Of a stretch of 64,000 nucleotides of DNA, positions 15,373 through 24,699 are shown piece by piece; position 1 is the first letter of the stretch, and each line of letters begins with the position of its first letter. A model generated the notes under the pieces. It had not been told where the DNA came from. It made no database searches and was given only the letters and a program-made list of their open reading frames with translations. Source of the stretch: Oscillospiraceae bacterium (GTDB lineage: Bacteria > Bacillota > Clostridia > Oscillospirales > Ruminococcaceae); the NCBI GenBank assembly GCA_017847885.1, contig JAGAUA010000064.1, positions 1-64,000 of the forward strand. Reading direction: 5' to 3'. Both the position numbers and the translations under genes were made by a program.

Positions 15373-16050
15373 TTACTTATTGTTCAGCTTCTTACCAAGC
15401 TCGGCAATTTCCAGCTTGTTCATCTGCTTTTCAAGCTTTTCGATGCGCATAAGCTGCTTGCAAAGCTCTTGCGAAACGGGGTCGGGAATGTGTATCTGGT
15501 CAAGGTCGCCGTTCACGCGTCTGCCCTTGCATCTTACCACTCTTGCAGGAACGCCCACCGCCGTGCAGTTGGGGGGGACTTCCGCAAGCACCACCGCATT
15601 TGCCGCGATTTTTGCGTTATCGCCAACCTTAAAGGGACCCAGCACTCTTGCGCCCGAGCCCACCATAACGTTATTGCCCAAGGTCGGGTGTCTCTTGCCC
15701 TTATCCTTGCCCGTACCGCCAAGGGTAACGCCCTGATATATTAAGCAGTTATCGCCTATTTCGGTGGTCTCGCCGATAACTACTCCCGAGCCGTGGTCGA
15801 TGAAAAGACCCTTTCCAATCTTTGCGCCGGGGTGTATCTCAATACCTGTAAAAAACCGCGATATCTGGGATATACACCTTGCAATGGTGAAAAACTTCCT
15901 CTCGTAAAACCAATGTGCCGCCCTGTACATAAGCACCGCATGGAGTCCCGAATACGTCAGCAGTATCTCCGCCGTGCTTCTTGCGGCAGGGTCGCGCCTT
16001 TTTACAAGCTCGACCTCAGCTTTAATGTTTTTTATTATAGTATCAAGCAT
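15373..16050 (-). CDS. cysE: Serine O-acetyltransferase
   Basis: About 225 residues from ATG 16050, chosen for AAAGGGG ten bases upstream; a start at 16080 would lack it. CysE acetylates serine with acetyl-CoA, the first step of cysteine synthesis. The N-terminal helical region is short, followed by the left-handed beta-helix with hexapeptide repeats: GIEIHPGAKIGKGLFIDHG (catalytic His), VVIGETTEIGDN, TLGGTGKDKGKRHP. A short coiled-coil tail (MRIEKLEKQMNKLE) ends the protein. First gene after the T-box leader. Confidence 0.95.
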   Translation of the reverse strand: MLDTIIKNIKAEVELVKRRDPAARSTAEILLTYSGLHAVLMYRAAHWFYERKFFTIARCISQISRFFTGIEIHPGAKIGKGLFIDHGSGVVIGETTEIGDNCLIYQGVTLGGTGKDKGKRHPTLGNNVMVGSGARVLGPFKVGDNAKIAANAVVLAEVPPNCTAVGVPARVVRCKGRRVNGDLDQIHIPDPVSQELCKQLMRIEKLEKQMNKLEIAELGKKLNNK

Positions 16051-16107
16051 ATGCTTTCTGCCCCTTTCGATATTACACATAGTATAAACCGCCTTTGTTT
16101 ATACACA

Positions 16108-16345
16108 AAAACCGCCTTCACGGGACATTTATCCCATGAAGGCGGCATAAACCGCGGTTCCACTTCACTTGGTTCTCTCGGCTCTCTAACGCAAGCAACG
16201 CGCAGGCAGATACGCAAGGCGAAAAGCCCCTTCCCTGCCCGAACTGTCAGCCGCACTTCATCTGCAATCCGCTGCGCCGTCCCACCGACCCGACGCTCTC
16301 TGCAAGCCTTAGAGCAGACTACTCTGACTGATATGTTTTTCTGTT
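16108..16345 (-). ncRNA. T-box leader of cysE-cysS, probable Cys specifier
   Basis: The minus strand shows the T-box AGTGAAGTGGAACCGCGG (16152-16169), stem I distal signature GAGAGCGTCGGGTCGGTGG, and a terminator (GCCGCCTTCA.../...TGAAGGCGG, 16108-16146) followed by TTTTT. At the expected specifier position the codon is TGC (plus 16253-16255, GCA), preceded by GAAG; it matches cysteine and the genes controlled. Uncharged tRNA-Cys would stabilise the antiterminator. Confidence 0.9.
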
Positions 16346-16362
16346 ATGTTTTTCGCACAATT

Positions 16363-16391
16363 ATTATACCACACTTCTGCGGCAATTGCAA
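16363..16391 (-). promoter_or_regulatory. Promoter of the T-box-cysE-cysS unit
   Basis: On the minus strand TTGCAA (16386-16391), 17-base spacer and TATAAT (16363-16368), just upstream of the T-box leader and overlapping the region after the lipoprotein stop. Confidence 0.6.
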
Positions 16392-16394
16392 GTA

Positions 16395-17102
16395 TTAATA
16401 CTCTGTTTTGGTAATTTCAAGGTCGGCAACAAATTCCTCAAATGCCGCCGACTGCTCCTCCCAGTCAGCCTCGGTGGTATCAAACTGGATAGCATAAGCG
16501 TCCTGCTCGGAATAGAAATAGTAAGCCCTTGCCTTGTATATAGCATTGACGTCAGCCTTTGTGCCGTCCTCGTTAAAGTTGTAGGTAGTGATGTCATAGT
16601 CGTACTTTATTCCGTCAAAGCCGCATACCTTTACGTTTTCCGGTTCTTTGAATTCGGTATCGCTCGAAGCGTTCAAAACGTTGCTTATCTTGATTATCGC
16701 GCAGGCGCTGTCCGCCCATGTTGCCATATCCTGCAAATCTTCATTATAATTATATGCACGTATCACAATTTTTGACTTTCCGTTGTTGTATAGCTTGCCC
16801 TGATTTTCTTCGTCATAGCCGCTCATGGTGTATCCGCCCTTGAACGAGCCTTCGGGGGATTTGGGGTTGATCTTGTTAATGGCATAATCGTCGCCTTCTT
16901 CAAGGGGACGCGTTTCGGTCACAATGTCAGTATTCGGAGCATCGGTTTCCGCGGTTGAAACGGTAGTGGCTGTGTTATTCTGTATAAGCGTAGCCTCGGT
17001 AGTATCACCGCCGTTTTTTCCGCTGTCTGAACAGCCTGTAAGCGCCGAAACGGCAATAACGGCAGCGCATACTGCCGCAATTATCTTTGAGTATTTCTTC
17101 AT
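16395..17102 (-). CDS. Lipoprotein of unknown function
   Basis: 235 residues. The signal peptide ends in a lipobox (SALTGC, Cys near residue 24), followed by a Thr/Glu-rich low-complexity linker (about 25-70) and a folded domain of roughly 160 residues with alternating acidic and aromatic stretches (FDGIKYDYDITTYNF, ARAYYFYSEQDAYAIQFD). The C-terminal EEFVADLEITK pattern resembles domains in other clostridial lipoproteins, but I cannot name the family. It is membrane anchored on the outer face. The start has a GGAAGCTTT-type upstream site. Confidence 0.75.
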   Translation of the reverse strand: MKKYSKIIAAVCAAVIAVSALTGCSDSGKNGGDTTEATLIQNNTATTVSTAETDAPNTDIVTETRPLEEGDDYAINKINPKSPEGSFKGGYTMSGYDEENQGKLYNNGKSKIVIRAYNYNEDLQDMATWADSACAIIKISNVLNASSDTEFKEPENVKVCGFDGIKYDYDITTYNFNEDGTKADVNAIYKARAYYFYSEQDAYAIQFDTTEADWEEQSAAFEEFVADLEITKTEY

Positions 17103-17124
17103 TTTAAAGCTTCCTTTCTTTCTT

Positions 17125-18186
17125 TTATACAGATTTGTATCTTTCCTCGCAGCTTATCCCCGAAAGGACAAGCGCCATATTACAGAACCGTTTTGAGCGT
17201 ACCCCAAATCCGGCAGAAGTCATGGCAATTGCCGTAGAGCCGTCCTTTATAACATCAAGCTCCATTGCAAAGGAACGTCCGCCCGGCAGCTCCTTTTCGG
17301 TAAAGACCGCGCCGTATTTGCTGCATAAAACGCCGCAGAAATAGTCGAAAAACAGCTTTCTGCCCGTTTCCGAATTTTTCTCCGCAATGTCGCTGCGGCT
17401 GTTGGGAGCGCCTGATTTGTTCACGCACTCGACCTTTATCTCTGCACGCTCGGGGGATATCCTCGAAGATGAAATAGTTACCTCCTCGGGAAGAAGCTCG
17501 CCGCGGCAGCATTCGGCAGTCATTTCCGCAACTATCGTTTCAAAAGCGGAGCGGTTGAGCCTTGCAAAAATATTGTCCTGAAACTCTGTTGTTACCTTTA
17601 CCCCTTTGCCAAGCACATGAGCCGCGTCCGCAGCGTACTTTTTCAGCTCGTCCGCAATGCATACCGTTACCTCGGTGCTTTCGGGGTCAAGCAGGCAGTA
17701 TATCTGCTCGGGAGTAATTACTTCTCTGAGAAGCGTCATTATGTTTCCGTTGATAACGTTGAGCCTGTCGGTTATCTGACCAAGGTCCACAGCACCGTCG
17801 GCTATCTCGGAGTATATCTCGTCTGCGGAGACCGTTACCGCACCTGCGGAACGTCTTATCCGCGCGCAGATGTAGGAGATATAGTCCTTCACCTCGGGAA
17901 CGGCAAGAACATTTTTCAGCTGTTCCTGTCCCGCAAGCTCTATTATATAGTAAGTACCGCTTTCCTCCGAAAGCTTCATAACGTTAAAAGAGAACACGTT
18001 TTCGCCGTCGATTTTGCGGTGAAGTCCCTCGCTCATGTCCGTGCCGATAAGCTTTGAGAGCTTATCCCCGTCAAGCTTCCAGAGCTTGTTTTTCCAAAGC
18101 GGATTAAGCTTTTTGTCCGTTATAACTGTCGGAAGCCCCGATTTGTCGTATATCTGTTTTAAAACAGCAGGAAAAATTTCCGTCAT
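17125..18186 (-). CDS. Degenerate PAS/histidine-kinase-like protein
   Basis: About 353 residues. The N terminus (GLPTVITDKKLNPLWKN) resembles a PAS sensor. The middle (YICARIRRSAGAVTVSADEIY...LNVINGNIMTLLREV) has the helix pattern of a dimerisation domain but no phospho-accepting His at the expected place. The C-terminal ~150 residues resemble a HATPase domain: an N-box-like NRSAFETIVAEMTAECC and TGRKLFFDYFCGVLCSKYGAVF near the end, while the DxGxG box is absent. It is probably a pseudokinase or a regulatory remnant. ATG 18186 is preferred over ATG 18228, which overlaps an AAAGGAG site; a small hairpin lies between. Confidence 0.6.
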   Translation of the reverse strand: MTEIFPAVLKQIYDKSGLPTVITDKKLNPLWKNKLWKLDGDKLSKLIGTDMSEGLHRKIDGENVFSFNVMKLSEESGTYYIIELAGQEQLKNVLAVPEVKDYISYICARIRRSAGAVTVSADEIYSEIADGAVDLGQITDRLNVINGNIMTLLREVITPEQIYCLLDPESTEVTVCIADELKKYAADAAHVLGKGVKVTTEFQDNIFARLNRSAFETIVAEMTAECCRGELLPEEVTISSSRISPERAEIKVECVNKSGAPNSRSDIAEKNSETGRKLFFDYFCGVLCSKYGAVFTEKELPGGRSFAMELDVIKDGSTAIAMTSAGFGVRSKRFCNMALVLSGISCEERYKSV

Positions 18187-18412
18187 AATTACCCCATGCT
18201 TCCCGTCGGAAGCAATCTCCTTTCGCATTTTTTGCCCGATGTTTGTTATTATACCACATTTCCTGCGGTTTTGCGAGTGGTTTTTTAAAATTATTATGAT
18301 TTTTTTGCTTTTTCCTCACAATATTTTCACCTTAAACGGGGTTTGACCATATAATTCCATTGATTTTTGCTTGGGGTTATGCTCCAAAATTTAAAAAATA
18401 ACCTACTTTCTG

Positions 18413-18441
18413 TTGACATATCGTCAAAAAAGGTGTATATT
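18413..18441 (+). promoter_or_regulatory. Promoter for the polysaccharide deacetylase gene
   Basis: TTGACA (18413-18418), 17-base spacer, TATATT (18436-18441). The 18187-18558 stretch otherwise holds the divergent upstream regions and no recognised element. Confidence 0.6.
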
Positions 18442-18558
18442 ATAAGGTGTGTAATTGTCATTTTCAAGCCGCGTCTTCCGCAGGGGATACGGCATGACAT
18501 ATAAAGGGTTCACGGCTTTTATCGAAAGAAGTCCTGCGGAGAATGGATACGGATCAAT

Positions 18559-19629
18559 ATGTATTTCGGCAGCGTAAAGTTCTTTAAGCACCTTATATAC
18601 ACGGTTTTCTTCACATGGCTTGCTGCGGCGACCTTTCTTGCGGTGTTTTTCGGGATAAAATATGCTCTTGCGGTAAAGCAGGCGGCTCCCGTTTCAGCCG
18701 AGCAGGACGGCGCTGTGCAGCAGAGTGAGCAGATCGTTATTCCCGACGGGACAAGCCTTGACCAGCTTTACCTTGTTATGACGGCAAAGGGCTATTCCTC
18801 CGAGGATATCATGATGATCGTGGAAAGCGCGGAGCCGGAGGTGTTCAAAAGCTACGTTCAGGGCTACATAGCTGCAAATCCCGAGCTTAAAGAGGTCAAG
18901 TCCGAGGATATGGGTTCGGGCGCGGCTGACACGTCTGCCGATTACACCAAGCTTTATCCCGACCTTTATGCCGAAGATCCACCTGCCGAGTACAAAGAGG
19001 ACAACGGCACGATATACCTCACATTTGATGACGGTCCCTCCGACAGAACGCCGGAAATTCTGGATATCCTTGCAGATTACGATATAAAGGCGACGTTCTT
19101 CTTCTGCGGAGGTACGGACGAACACTCCAAGGAGATAATGAAAAGGGTTGCCGATGAGGGGCATACCGTGGGTATCCACTCTATTTCCCATGATTACGGA
19201 AAAATTTACGAAAGCGTTGAAAGCTATCTTGCGGACTTTAACGAGACATATAACTGCGTTTACGAGGCAACGGGTGTAAAGCCCCGTATTTTCCGCTTCC
19301 CCGGAGGCTCGATAAACAACTACAACAGGTTTACATATATGCAGATAATTGCCGAAATGACACGCAGAGGCTTTGTTTACTACGATTGGAACGTAAGCGG
19401 CGAGGACGCGGTTAAGGGTGCGGACTGGACGAGCATTTACAACAATGTTCTGAACGGGGTCAAGGCTAATACCTCCGACAGGGCGATAGTCCTGCTCCAC
19501 GACAGCAGACAGAAGGAAGCGACGGTAAACGTTCTGGAGGACGTTATCAACGAGCTGCTTGATGACGGCTATCACTTCGGTCAGCTTGACCCGAGCGTTA
19601 AGCCTGTCACATTTTCTTATAAAGATTAA
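18559..19629 (+). CDS. Membrane-anchored polysaccharide deacetylase
   Basis: 356 residues. An N-terminal hydrophobic helix (about 14-34) anchors an extracellular chain; a linker of about 110 residues precedes a NodB domain with TFDDGPSDRTP (catalytic and metal Asp), GIHSISHDYG (HxxxH metal ligands), FRFPGGSIN, DWNVSGED and VLLHDS. Enzymes of this type remove N-acetyl groups from peptidoglycan or secreted glycans, often giving lysozyme resistance. It is followed by a bactofilin gene 24 bases later, suggesting an envelope-shaping unit. Confidence 0.9.
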   Translation: MYFGSVKFFKHLIYTVFFTWLAAATFLAVFFGIKYALAVKQAAPVSAEQDGAVQQSEQIVIPDGTSLDQLYLVMTAKGYSSEDIMMIVESAEPEVFKSYVQGYIAANPELKEVKSEDMGSGAADTSADYTKLYPDLYAEDPPAEYKEDNGTIYLTFDDGPSDRTPEILDILADYDIKATFFFCGGTDEHSKEIMKRVADEGHTVGIHSISHDYGKIYESVESYLADFNETYNCVYEATGVKPRIFRFPGGSINNYNRFTYMQIIAEMTRRGFVYYDWNVSGEDAVKGADWTSIYNNVLNGVKANTSDRAIVLLHDSRQKEATVNVLEDVINELLDDGYHFGQLDPSVKPVTFSYKD

Positions 19630-19653
19630 AACGGATAGATAGGAGCATTTAAA

Positions 19654-20616
19654 ATGAGTCTTAAAGACAATTTTAATCAGGCTGTAAAGGAAATTCTTAA
19701 AAAGGACGGTCTTGTGGGAGACGACCTTTCAAAGGAGTCAAAAAAGAAATCCGAGCTTGACAGATACATCGATCCCCCCAGACAGGCTGAGCCTGTTGTG
19801 ACCGAGCCTGAGACGGCTTCTGCCGAGACGGAGACGGAGCAGTATACTGCCGCTCCCGTTATGCCAGAGCCCGAGCCTGAGCCTATCGCTCCGACTCCCG
19901 AGCCCGTGCAGGATTACGGTTACAGCAGCAAAAGCCCTTATGTTCAGCCGACACAGACTACCTCACAGTTTGGCTCAAGACCTTCTTCAAGAAACGATAA
20001 TTTCGGCGCTTCACAAAGCGGATTTAATTCGGGCGCAGGCAACTACGGTGCAGGCGGCTTCGGAGGCGTAGGAATTCCCCCCGTGCCTCCCAGGACTCCC
20101 AACACACCTCCTCCCTATGCAGGCGGAAGCTCCGACAAGCCTTACTATGAGACCGAGGAAACCACGGTCATTTCAAGAAATACCATCATCGACGGCAACA
20201 TTCGCTCCTTTGCAAACATCAATATCGACGGCAGCGTAAAGGGCGATGTGAAAATTACCAAGAATATCAGCGTTACAGGCAAGGTAGTGGGCGATATCGA
20301 GTGCAACAACTCCATAATGACGGGCGCTTCGATGCAGGGCAACCTCGCTTCAAAGGGTCAGGTGCAGCTTGACCGTGATAGCCTTATTCTGGGCGATATT
20401 TCGGCGCAGTACCTCGACCTTAACGGAAAGATAAAGGGCAATATCGAGGTGGGCGGAAAGGCAGAGTTCAAGACCGACGCTGTTGTTCTCGGCAATATTA
20501 CGGCTTCCACAATCACTGTTCTTGACGGCGCTACCATTCAGGGTTACGTAAACACCACATTCCTTCAGGAAAGCTCCTCAAGTATTTTCCCCGATACGAT
20601 AGCAGTTTCGGATTGA
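19654..20616 (+). CDS. Bactofilin-like polymer-forming protein
   Basis: 320 residues. An acidic, proline- and glycine-rich N-terminal region (about 40-165, with PEPEPEPIAPTPEP and GGFGGVGIPPVPP) is followed by a bactofilin domain (about 175-300) of regular right-handed beta-helix repeats: TIIDGNIRSFANINIDGSV, GDVKITKNISVTGKV, GNLASKGQV, GNIEVGGKAEFKTDAVVLG. Bactofilins form filaments at the membrane that position cell-wall enzymes. The upstream deacetylase and downstream membrane protein are plausible partners. The long N-terminal region is unusual and may bind them. Confidence 0.88.
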   Translation: MSLKDNFNQAVKEILKKDGLVGDDLSKESKKKSELDRYIDPPRQAEPVVTEPETASAETETEQYTAAPVMPEPEPEPIAPTPEPVQDYGYSSKSPYVQPTQTTSQFGSRPSSRNDNFGASQSGFNSGAGNYGAGGFGGVGIPPVPPRTPNTPPPYAGGSSDKPYYETEETTVISRNTIIDGNIRSFANINIDGSVKGDVKITKNISVTGKVVGDIECNNSIMTGASMQGNLASKGQVQLDRDSLILGDISAQYLDLNGKIKGNIEVGGKAEFKTDAVVLGNITASTITVLDGATIQGYVNTTFLQESSSSIFPDTIAVSD

Positions 20617-20643
20617 TTAATGCCCGAAAGGACGGATTAAACA

Positions 20644-21795
20644 ATGTCAGATTTTATGTCAGATGATATTTTCGATACAGCAGGAGGCGGAGAGCCGCAG
20701 AAGCCGTATGTGCCCCGTTTTGAACGGGACCTTCAGAAGGCAGGCGGCGATCTGAACGCTCTTGCGGAAGAAAAAAAGTCTGAAAAGAATAACGGTTTTG
20801 ACGAAATTGCTTCGGACGTTGATGTAAGCGGTCTGAGCATCGGTAGGGACAGCGTAGGGGTGAATTCCTCCAACGGACTCGAGATAGAAATTGAAGTTGC
20901 GGACGAGGAATATCCCGATGAGGATATTACGGTAGAGCCGGAAATTGATGAAGCGTCTATCGACTATGTTTACGATGACGACGGTACATACGATTACAGC
21001 AGTCTTGACGCAATTTCCGCCGACAGCATCGTGCTGGACGACATGAGCGTTAACGTTAAGCTTGAGGAAATGCGTACCGAAAAAAGTGCGGCGGCAAGCT
21101 CTCTGAAAAACCGCATGATGCTTGACGACCTTGCAATGGAGCTTGACGGAAGCCGTCCGCAAATCGACGATATGTCAACGGAATACGCTCCCTCAAAGAA
21201 AAATGCGGAGGATATCATTTCCGCTAAGGAAACTCTTGACCGCGATGAAAAGGAGCTTATCAAAAACCGTCTTAAATACGAGATAGAATCCAAGCCCGAG
21301 GGCTTTAACCAGAAAAAGAGCCTTGAAATGTACAAAAAGCTCATGGCAGAGCAGCACGCAAAGGAATCAAAAAGCGGATTTTTATATCTGCTTGTGCTTG
21401 CGGTATTTGCTCTTGGCTGCACAGCGCTTGAATATTTTATCGACCTTAACAAGGCCGGTACAATGCCTATTCTGGACTATGTTCCCATTGCGTCGCTGGT
21501 GTTCTCCCTGCTTATGCTTGTCCGTTCGGGAGGAGCAAAGGTGCTTTCAACGCTTTATTTTATTTTGAATACCATTGTTCTTATCGGTCCGGGACTGGTG
21601 CTTTACGCTGTAAACACCGACAATGTGCAGAATGACGACTACCTGCTAAGGCTTGTGCTTTTTACCGTGGCTATTGTTTTCAGCGCGGTGGTATGCTTCA
21701 AGCTTGCAACAAGCAAGAAAATTGACGCGTATTATTCCTATAACCCTAAGGCTGAAAAGCAGGCTGAAAAACAGAAACAGAGACGAAAGGAATAA
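20644..21795 (+). CDS. Acidic-headed polytopic membrane protein, unknown
   Basis: 383 residues. A very acidic, disordered-looking cytosolic region (residues 1-230, e.g. EIEVADEEYPDEDITVEPE) ends in a charged helix (KKSLEMYKKLMAEQHAKES); four hydrophobic segments follow (about 242-262, 272-290, 297-322, 332-352) and a Lys/Gln tail. No enzyme motif is visible. It starts 27 bases after the bactofilin gene and probably shares its transcript. The gene ends before a bidirectional terminator. Confidence 0.7.
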   Translation: MSDFMSDDIFDTAGGGEPQKPYVPRFERDLQKAGGDLNALAEEKKSEKNNGFDEIASDVDVSGLSIGRDSVGVNSSNGLEIEIEVADEEYPDEDITVEPEIDEASIDYVYDDDGTYDYSSLDAISADSIVLDDMSVNVKLEEMRTEKSAAASSLKNRMMLDDLAMELDGSRPQIDDMSTEYAPSKKNAEDIISAKETLDRDEKELIKNRLKYEIESKPEGFNQKKSLEMYKKLMAEQHAKESKSGFLYLLVLAVFALGCTALEYFIDLNKAGTMPILDYVPIASLVFSLLMLVRSGGAKVLSTLYFILNTIVLIGPGLVLYAVNTDNVQNDDYLLRLVLFTVAIVFSAVVCFKLATSKKIDAYYSYNPKAEKQAEKQKQRRKE

Positions 21796-21814
21796 TTATT
21801 CTTTTGCAAAAAAC

Positions 21815-21851
21815 AAACCGCTTTTGATACACGGTATCGAAAGCGGTTTTC
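21815..21851. terminator. Bidirectional intrinsic terminator
   Basis: AAACCGCTTTTGATAC pairs with GTATCGAAAGCGGTTT around a three-base loop, flanked by A-rich and T-rich runs, serving the membrane-protein gene and possibly lysC. Confidence 0.8.
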
Positions 21852-21863
21852 TGTTTGCAAAAA

Positions 21864-21885
21864 ACGGGCGGAAGTTATCCGCCCG
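21864..21885. repeat. Single GGGCGG..CCGCCC palindrome unit
   Basis: ACGGGCGGAA..ATCCGCCCG, a lone member of the dispersed palindrome family, just downstream of lysC. Confidence 0.6.
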
Positions 21886-21900
21886 AAATATTACTGCATA

Positions 21901-23226
21901 TTACTGTTGGGTCGCAACAAAAATATCGTAGATAGCCTTTACTGCTGCTTCAAAATCCTCGGTGGCAACGCCGATGATTATGTTAAGCTCGGAGGAGCCT
22001 TGGTCTATCATCTTTACGTTTATCTTTGCATGGGCAAGGGCGGAGAAGATCCTGCCTGCCGTACCGCGCGCCTTTCTCATTCCGCGGCCTACGACTGCGA
22101 TAAGTGCAAGGTCGTCCTCGACTTCCAGATGGTCGGGCTTTACGCGGAATTTTATCTCGTCAAGGACACTCTGCTGAACGGGCTTGAGTGCGTCGGTACT
22201 TACGATAACGCTCATTGTGTCGATACCCGAGGGCATATGCTCGAAATTCAGACCGTTCTTTTCAAGGGCACGAAGCACGTTCCTGCCGAAGCCAAGCTCG
22301 CTGTTCATCATGTCCTTTTCGATGTTTATCGCGGAAAGTCCCTTTTTGCCTGCGATACCCGTAATAACGTAGCTGCTTGCTTCGTTGGACTCGGCAACTA
22401 TCATTGTACCTCTGTCCTCGGGACGGTTGGTGTTTCTGATGTTGATGGGTATACCTGCTGTGCGCACGGGGAAGATAGCGTCCTCATGGAGAACGGTCGC
22501 GCCCATGTAGGCAAGCTCACGAAGCTCGCGGTAGGTAATGGTGGTGATAGGCTCGGGGTTGTCAACGATTCTCGGGTCGCAGATAAGGAAGCCCGAAACG
22601 TCGGTCCAGTTTTCGTATATCTCTGCGTTTGCCGCTCTTGCAACGATAGAGCCTGTTACGTCAGAGCCGCCGCGGGAGAATGTACGGATAGTATCATTGG
22701 GCATTGAGCCATAAAAGCCGGGGATAACTGCGTGCTCGCTCTTTTCAAGGCGCGGACGGAGCAGGGAAATGGTCTTTTCCAGGTCGAACACACCGTTTTC
22801 GCCGAATTTGATGTATCCTGCCGGGTCAATAAAGTCGAATTTAAGGTATGCGGCAAGGATTATGCTGTTGAGGTACTCGCCTCTGGAAGCGGCATAGTCG
22901 CGGCCTGCACGGTGAGCGAAAGCGTCCTTGATGTTGACGAACTCTTTTTCGAGGGAAAGGTCAAGACCCAGCTCGGAGATAATTCCGTTGTAGCGCTCCT
23001 CGATAGCGGAGAAATCAGCGGAGAAATCCTCGCCCTGTGCAGCCTTTGCATAGCAGGCATAGAGCATATCGGTTATCTTGGTATCCTCGCTGAAGCGCTT
23101 TCCGGGAGCGGAAGCGACCACATAGCGTCTGTTGGGGTCAGCAAGGACGATATCCGCAACCTTTCTGAACTGTTTAGCGTCGGCAAGGGAGCTGCCGCCG
23201 AACTTTACAACTTTAAAATTACTCAT
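21901..23226 (-). CDS. lysC: Aspartate kinase
   Basis: 441 residues from ATG 23226 (AAAGGAA ten bases upstream). The enzyme phosphorylates aspartate, the entry to lysine, threonine, methionine and diaminopimelate. Motifs: VVKFGGSSLADAKQ at the N terminus, FSRGGSDVTGSIVA (catalytic region), ENWTDVSGFLICDPR, GATVLHEDAIFPV; two ACT domains fill the last ~150 residues (LSAINIEKDMMNSELGFGR; ALAHAKINVKMIDQGSSELN). It appears monocistronic. No lysine riboswitch consensus was seen in the short upstream region. Confidence 0.94.
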   Translation of the reverse strand: MSNFKVVKFGGSSLADAKQFRKVADIVLADPNRRYVVASAPGKRFSEDTKITDMLYACYAKAAQGEDFSADFSAIEERYNGIISELGLDLSLEKEFVNIKDAFAHRAGRDYAASRGEYLNSIILAAYLKFDFIDPAGYIKFGENGVFDLEKTISLLRPRLEKSEHAVIPGFYGSMPNDTIRTFSRGGSDVTGSIVARAANAEIYENWTDVSGFLICDPRIVDNPEPITTITYRELRELAYMGATVLHEDAIFPVRTAGIPINIRNTNRPEDRGTMIVAESNEASSYVITGIAGKKGLSAINIEKDMMNSELGFGRNVLRALEKNGLNFEHMPSGIDTMSVIVSTDALKPVQQSVLDEIKFRVKPDHLEVEDDLALIAVVGRGMRKARGTAGRIFSALAHAKINVKMIDQGSSELNIIIGVATEDFEAAVKAIYDIFVATQQ

Positions 23227-23517
23227 GGGACTTTTTCCTTTCAAAATGTATTGTTATGTATTTTCTGTACCGCAGAAATCCATATTATTTATAGTATACG
23301 ATATACCTTGCCGCGGTGAAAACACGCGACTATACTATTATAAATAAATTTGTCCAAATAATCAATAGGTATATAAAACAAAAAAATGCGTATTTTTTGT
23401 GTACGTTTGTGAAAAACAGCTGTATTTACAGAGCGGACATCACATAAAAATGCTTTATGGCAATGTGTGGCTTTTGTGACAAAATGATAAAAACTGATAT
23501 TTTTTTGAGAAAACCCC

Positions 23518-23576
23518 TTGACAAATAATTGTGGGGGTGTATAATATACTTAGCACTCAAGGAAAAAGAGTGCTAA
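23518..23576 (+). promoter_or_regulatory. Promoter and CIRCE operator of the hrcA-dnaK cluster
   Basis: TTGACA (23518-23523), 16-base spacer and TATAAT (23540-23545), followed at once by a perfect CIRCE: TTAGCACTC-N9-GAGTGCTAA (23550-23576), the HrcA operator. A partial second dyad (AGTGCTAACACT, about 23591) follows. The rest of 23227-23517 shows only AT-rich sequence and the lysC upstream region. Confidence 0.95.
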
Positions 23577-23645
23577 CACCGCTAAGCTTTAAGTGCTAAC
23601 ACTTGCACCGTCTAAGTGACAGCGTATGGGCTTTGCCGAAAGGAT

Positions 23646-24677
23646 GTGATTGAACTGCTGGACGAGAGAAAAAGACAAATTCTTGCCGCCATTGTGGATA
23701 CCTACATTATAACAGGCGAGCCGGTGGGTTCAAAAGCACTTGCGGAAATGCTCAAAATTAAAGTTTCGCCTGCAACCATAAGAAACGACATGGCGATGCT
23801 TGAACAGCTGGGGTATCTTGAACAGCCCCACACTTCGGCGGGAAGGATACCTACCTACAACGGGTTCAGGCTCTATATCGACGAGCTGATGGACGCAAAA
23901 ACAATTTCGGACGAGGATAAGAAACTGCTTGACCGATGCCTCGACGAGGTTGAAGCGCCTACGGCGGACGCACTTATAGAGAGCGCTTCAAAGGCGCTTG
24001 CGGAGCTTACCCATTGTGCCACGCTTGTGAAAAACGTTGCGCCGAAATTTTCGGTAATAACCAAGGTGGAAGTCATACCGACAGGCAAAAGGATGTATGT
24101 GCTGTTGATGATAACCTCCTCGGGCAACATCAAAAACAAGGTGTGCAGGCTGGAATTCGACCTTACAAGCGAGCAGATGGAGTTCTTTACAAGCTATATG
24201 TCAGAAAACCTCCACGGGGTTGCTGTCGACGAGCTTTCGGAGGACGTCATCGACAAGCTGATAGCGGCAATGGGAACTTACATGGTTACGCTTACGCCGC
24301 TTCTTCAGGGCGTGTGCGAGCTTGCCGAGGGCTTCAGGGACAACGAGATAAAGGTCTCGGGCGAAAAAAATCTGCTGGAACGGCAGGACATAAACACGGC
24401 GCAGATCGTGCGCTTCCTGGAAAACAAAAACGAGGTTGTAAAAGGTATGCTTGACGACAGCTTCAATGATTTGCAGGTGGTGTTCAGCGAGGACGGCGGA
24501 TTTGTTATTGAAAATTCCAGCATGATAGTTTCAAAAATAAAAAAAGACGGCAAAACCGCAGGAAGTCTGGGCGTTATAGGTCCCATGAGGCTGGATTACG
24601 CAAAGGTGATCCCCTATATCGAATATCTCACGGACAGAATTACCGAAATGATTTCCGATGATGAGAATGAGGAATAA
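23646..24677 (+). CDS. hrcA: Heat-inducible transcription repressor HrcA
   Basis: About 343 residues. HrcA binds CIRCE and represses the chaperone genes until GroEL becomes limiting. The N-terminal winged helix shows ILAAIVDTYIITGEPVGSK and VSPATIRNDMAMLEQLGYLEQPHTSAGRIPT; the C-terminal domain has LGVIGPMRLDYAKVIPYIEYL. The start is uncertain: GTG 23646 is very close to the AAAGGA site, while homologues begin near LLDERKRQIL (CTG at 23655/23658); GTG 23616 is also in frame. First gene of the cluster hrcA-grpE-dnaK-dnaJ. Confidence 0.94.
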   Translation: MIELLDERKRQILAAIVDTYIITGEPVGSKALAEMLKIKVSPATIRNDMAMLEQLGYLEQPHTSAGRIPTYNGFRLYIDELMDAKTISDEDKKLLDRCLDEVEAPTADALIESASKALAELTHCATLVKNVAPKFSVITKVEVIPTGKRMYVLLMITSSGNIKNKVCRLEFDLTSEQMEFFTSYMSENLHGVAVDELSEDVIDKLIAAMGTYMVTLTPLLQGVCELAEGFRDNEIKVSGEKNLLERQDINTAQIVRFLENKNEVVKGMLDDSFNDLQVVFSEDGGFVIENSSMIVSKIKKDGKTAGSLGVIGPMRLDYAKVIPYIEYLTDRITEMISDDENEE

Positions 24678-24699
24678 CGGAAAGGAGCAATACCCGATA

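Noticed and set aside
23227-23345. Possible lysine riboswitch before lysC
   Set aside because: Only about 120 bases of AT-rich sequence without the conserved core.
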